Origin: Primula veris
Taxonomy: Eukaryota > Streptophyta > Magnoliopsida > Ericales > Primulaceae
Length of the DNA: 64,000 bases
Assembly: GCA_963682055.1 (NCBI GenBank)
Contig: OY821740.1
Span: 48,442,795-48,506,794, forward strand
Direction of reading: 5' to 3'
Shown here: one piece after another, positions 61,122 through 64,000 of the stretch
How the letters are laid out: each line of letters begins with the position of its first letter
How positions within the stretch are numbered: the first letter of the stretch is position 1
The notes under the pieces: model-generated
What the model was told of the DNA's origin: nothing
What the model saw: the letters and a program-made list of their open reading frames with translations, nothing else
Database searches by the model: none
Position numbers and translations under genes: made by a program

Positions 61122-64000
61122 ATGGAGGTGATGAGTCACTCGTCGGGGTTTCTATTAGCTCCGCCAATCGCCGCCGGAGATAGTAAAAACTGCGGCGGAG
61201 AGTTACCGTCGTTAACGTACGCACTGGTGGTTCTTAATCAGCGGATACCTAAATTCACTCCATTGCTTTGGGATCACGGTAATCCCTTCTTTTTTCACTC
61301 TATTTTAATCCCTATATTTTATAACTATGTAAATCACTCCACTGTATATAACGCGATGATGTGGTGTAACGCGTAAATGTGTAAATTGTTGTGAAATATT
61401 AAACAAAAGTATTTAGCAACAGAAACTCAATTTTACAACAAAAAAAAAAAAAGAGAGAAAAAAACTTGTAATCATAAACATAACAGGAAGAGTAATAGCT
61501 GAGAGGGGGAGGATAGATGAGTTATTTTTTTGGGTTTATTCAAATAGTAATTGGTATACTATTTTGAACGTGAGCGGTTTCTTTTAGCAGTTACATTTTT
61601 TTTTTTACTTTTTGAATTTCAAACATCGTGTCTAATTTTGTAAATTATCAATATTTTTTTGTAATTATTTGTTTTAAAGCCTCACAAAGGAGTCTTGACA
61701 TAAACTAATACTAGTAAACGATATACACGCGTTGCGTGTAAGACGCTATAAATTGTGATGATGATACAAATGTAGAGTAAAAAAAAATATAAGATATAAG
61801 AAAAAAAATATGATATAAATTGTAACGATGATACAAATATTTAGAGAAAAAATATATAGGATATAAGAAATTTTGTGTGGTTAAAGAGAGACAGAGTGTA
61901 ATTAGTTTTTATTTTTTATGAAAGTAGTTAATATGGTAATTAATAAAAAAGTATAGGGGTATTTTTGGAAAAAAATGGCTAAATTGGGCAGCCTCATTTG
62001 ACTTTTGACTTGGGTTGACTTATTATAATAGAATGATAATAGTGTATATATATATATATATATATATTGATGCTAGTAATCGTGAGATAGAAAATAAGTG
62101 TGGTGATGATACAAATATGTTTGGGGGGAAAAGATAGAATATACGATGAGAATACGTAAAATAAGTGTTTTTATTTTTTTGATGAGAGCAGGGTAGTATG
62201 GTAATTAATAAAAAAGTGTACGGTAATTTAAAAAAGTGGCGAAAAATTTTGACTTAAAAAAAATTGGGGGTTTACTTATTATAATAGTATGATTGTGAGG
62301 TAAAAGTAGTTAGCTGTGGATGTTTTTTTTTTTTATTGATTGACAATTTTTCTTAATACTCCATCAAACATAAGTAATTGGTTATAGGAATCATTTTATT
62401 CTGCTAATAGTAACAGTGATTTAATAATTGTCTTGCATAATTATGTATGTACATATTACATAGTATTATAATGATAATGAATTTCTAATGGCTGCTTAGT
62501 AGTAATTTTGAGCAGTGTACTATTGACTTGGAGTTTTGTAATTGTTAGATATTTTTTGTGAGTGTATTTATATTGGAAAATGCCTACCAACAAAATAATG
62601 CACAATTTTAATCATGCTTGTTCAATGTTCATACTTATATATACTCGTATACTATGTATACATGATGGAACCTTGCTCGGACAGAACAAGGAGAAGTTCA
62701 AGTTTATATATACAATGGTTTTTAAATATTCGTCGAGCCAATTTCCAAAATTGTAGCAATATTTACTCCAAGATTACAATTGAAAATACAGTTTTTTGTT
62801 TGAAGATTGGTGTGGACCTCGTGTCACCAACTAGTCCATAGCCTATATATGTGTGTATGTGCATGTTTGTTTGTGGATTTGATTGTACGGAAATGTGTGT
62901 GTAGAGCAGCAAAGATACGTTTGTGTGCGGATGGTGGAGCGAACCGTCTCTACGATGGCTTGCCTGATCTTTTACCTCATGAAGATTCCGCCGTTGTCCG
63001 GAACAGGTGACAAGCTTACCATGTTTTCGTATTATTTTGATATTGATCACGTTTTCCATTATATTTAAAATTTTGAATGTGATGGTGAAAATTGGTTTTT
63101 GACATTTATTTAGTTATGGTACATTTAAATGTTATTCTGTTTCTGAGAAATTAAAGATAGGAAAGCAATTGGATAAAGGAAATAATTATATGTAGCATAC
63201 CTAGAAGTTGTATTGCTATTTCCATAATTATGATTCATTTTTATTAGTGGATGTTGGAGATAAGCGTTGAGGAGCGTGGCAATAATGTGAAATAGGGTTC
63301 GTGTCAGGTATCAAGTAACATCTTTGTGAGTATTGTATCAGCTACAAGTTTGGAACGAAGTAATGATTTCTGTATTTGGAACAACTATTATTATTTCATA
63401 GGTTTTGGGTTAGTCATTGCTCTATTCTTCCTTATGTGTGCACTACTTGGTTGATACTCCCTTGTGATCTTATAGACTGGATTTTGGGGGTGTCTAGTCA
63501 TCTTCTTTCGTTTACATATCTTTACTTTTGTGGAGATTTTGCTATGCTGAAGTGATTTTTTTTTTGGCCAGGTATAAACCAGATGTGATCAAGGGTGATT
63601 TGGATTCTATTAGGCCGGACGTCCTAGATTTTTACAATAACCTGGTAAGCTAGTCCATTTGTAATTAGTTGGAACAAACATTTTCGAATGATCTCCTTGC
63701 ATAACCTCGTGCTGCTGTTGTGCATATTTCATGTTTATCCGTATAGTTAATTTGAGGAGGAAAGGCTAGAACATGTTTATTTGATGATTGGAAAATGTGA
63801 TGGGAGCATAATATCTTGGCTTCAAGACTCCATTATCATATTTTAAATAATTTAATATTAAACAAAATTTCTCTAGACATCTGCATCGTTCTATAACTTA
63901 AATCACTGCTTGTCTGTACTGATGTACTCTTGACAATTGTAGGGCACTAAGGTAGTAGATGAAGGTGACGATCAAGATACCACTGACCTCCACAAATGTG
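61122..64000 (+). CDS. TPK: Thiamine pyrophosphokinase, 5' part (exons 1-4), runs off the window
   Basis: TPK transfers pyrophosphate from ATP to thiamine to make thiamine diphosphate, in the plant cytosol. Exons seen are 61122-61278, 62907-63006, 63572-63644 and 63943 to beyond 64000. Joins keep frame (G|CA Ala; AG|G Arg; CTG|GGC). The product reads LTYALVVLNQRIPKFTPLLW, then AKIRLCADGGANRLYDGLPD, then YKPDVIKGDLDSIRPDVLDF, then GTKVVDEGDDQDTTDLHKC. CADGGANR, KGDLDS and DQDTTDL are the ATP/Mg-binding signatures. A second in-frame ATG lies at 61131. A GA repeat directly precedes the start. Intron 1 (about 1.6 kb) holds two Helitron-like relics. The C-terminal thiamine-binding part is outside the window. 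Confidence 0.94.
61711..62036 (-). mobile_element. Helitron-like element in TPK intron 1
   Basis: On the minus strand it starts TCATTCTATTATAATAAGTC and ends TTTACTAG before T (complement of 61710), with the inverted string ACACGC-GTT-GCGTGT (61724-61738) just inside the end. It has the same end sequences as 23360-23640. Confidence 0.65.
62073..62292 (-). mobile_element. Second Helitron-like element in TPK intron 1
   Basis: On the minus strand it starts TCATACTATTATAATAAG and ends ATTACTAG. It lies about 35 bases from the first element, separated by a TA microsatellite. It is shorter, and the hairpin is lost. Confidence 0.55.

Noticed and set aside
62807..63068. Short ORFs overlapping TPK exon 2
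   Set aside because: Exon 2 (62907-63006) explains the coding signal; the extra codons are intron sequence.

Overview
This window is nuclear DNA of a flowering plant, almost certainly a eudicot. The genes have short exons and AT-rich introns. They include a chloroplast protein-import receptor, two organelle-targeted PPR proteins and phi-class glutathione S-transferases. Between them lie many plant transposable elements (MULE, hAT, Stowaway, Helitron-like, CACTA-like). I cannot name the species. All exon joins were made by hand from reading frame and GT/AG sites, without transcript data.

Layout: 1-5162 is the right part of a Mutator-like element (MULE copy A). 6925-8759 (-) and 11827-14114 (+) are two divergently oriented phi GST genes, each of three exons. 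15228-17192 (-) is an E-type PPR gene with a partial internal duplication and a SINE-like insertion at its start codon. 18714-21190 (+) is dephospho-CoA kinase. 22334-22473 (-) is an orphan last exon of a heat-shock-factor-binding protein. 25207-28401 (-) is an intronless 1064-residue PPR-DYW protein. 28402-32690 is repeat-rich intergenic DNA. About 32700-36310 is a decayed element carrying plant-mobile-domain and OTU-like fragments between palindrome-rich arms. 38257-40295 (+) is a REF/SRPP (lipid-droplet) gene. 41992-47980 (-) is a four-exon TOC159-class gene. 48672-55004 is a complete MULE (copy B) with 248-bp terminal inverted repeats and a perfect 9-bp target duplication. 55005-61121 is repeat-rich, with a tandemly amplified hAT-type MITE. 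61122-64000 (+) is the 5' part of thiamine pyrophosphokinase and runs off the end.

The most unusual feature is the MULE pair. Each copy has a MURA-type transposase and a second accessory gene. Dense clusters of a short palindrome (consensus CGAYCGRTCG, about 40 sites by eye) lie in the terminal repeats and between the genes. The accessory gene runs with the transposase in copy B but against it in copy A, as if the block between palindrome clusters had flipped. The two transposases carry different disabling lesions. The accessory ORF is open in A and broken by one base in B. The layout recalls Arabidopsis VANDAL elements, whose VANC proteins recognise short iterated element motifs, although the accessory protein here does not look like VANC. 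A second element in the window (32.7-36.3 kb) also has arms built from repeated short palindromes, of unrelated sequence.

The cellular genes are unrelated housekeeping or stress functions: detoxification, CoA synthesis, organelle RNA processing, plastid import, lipid-droplet coating and thiamine activation. They do not form a pathway cluster.
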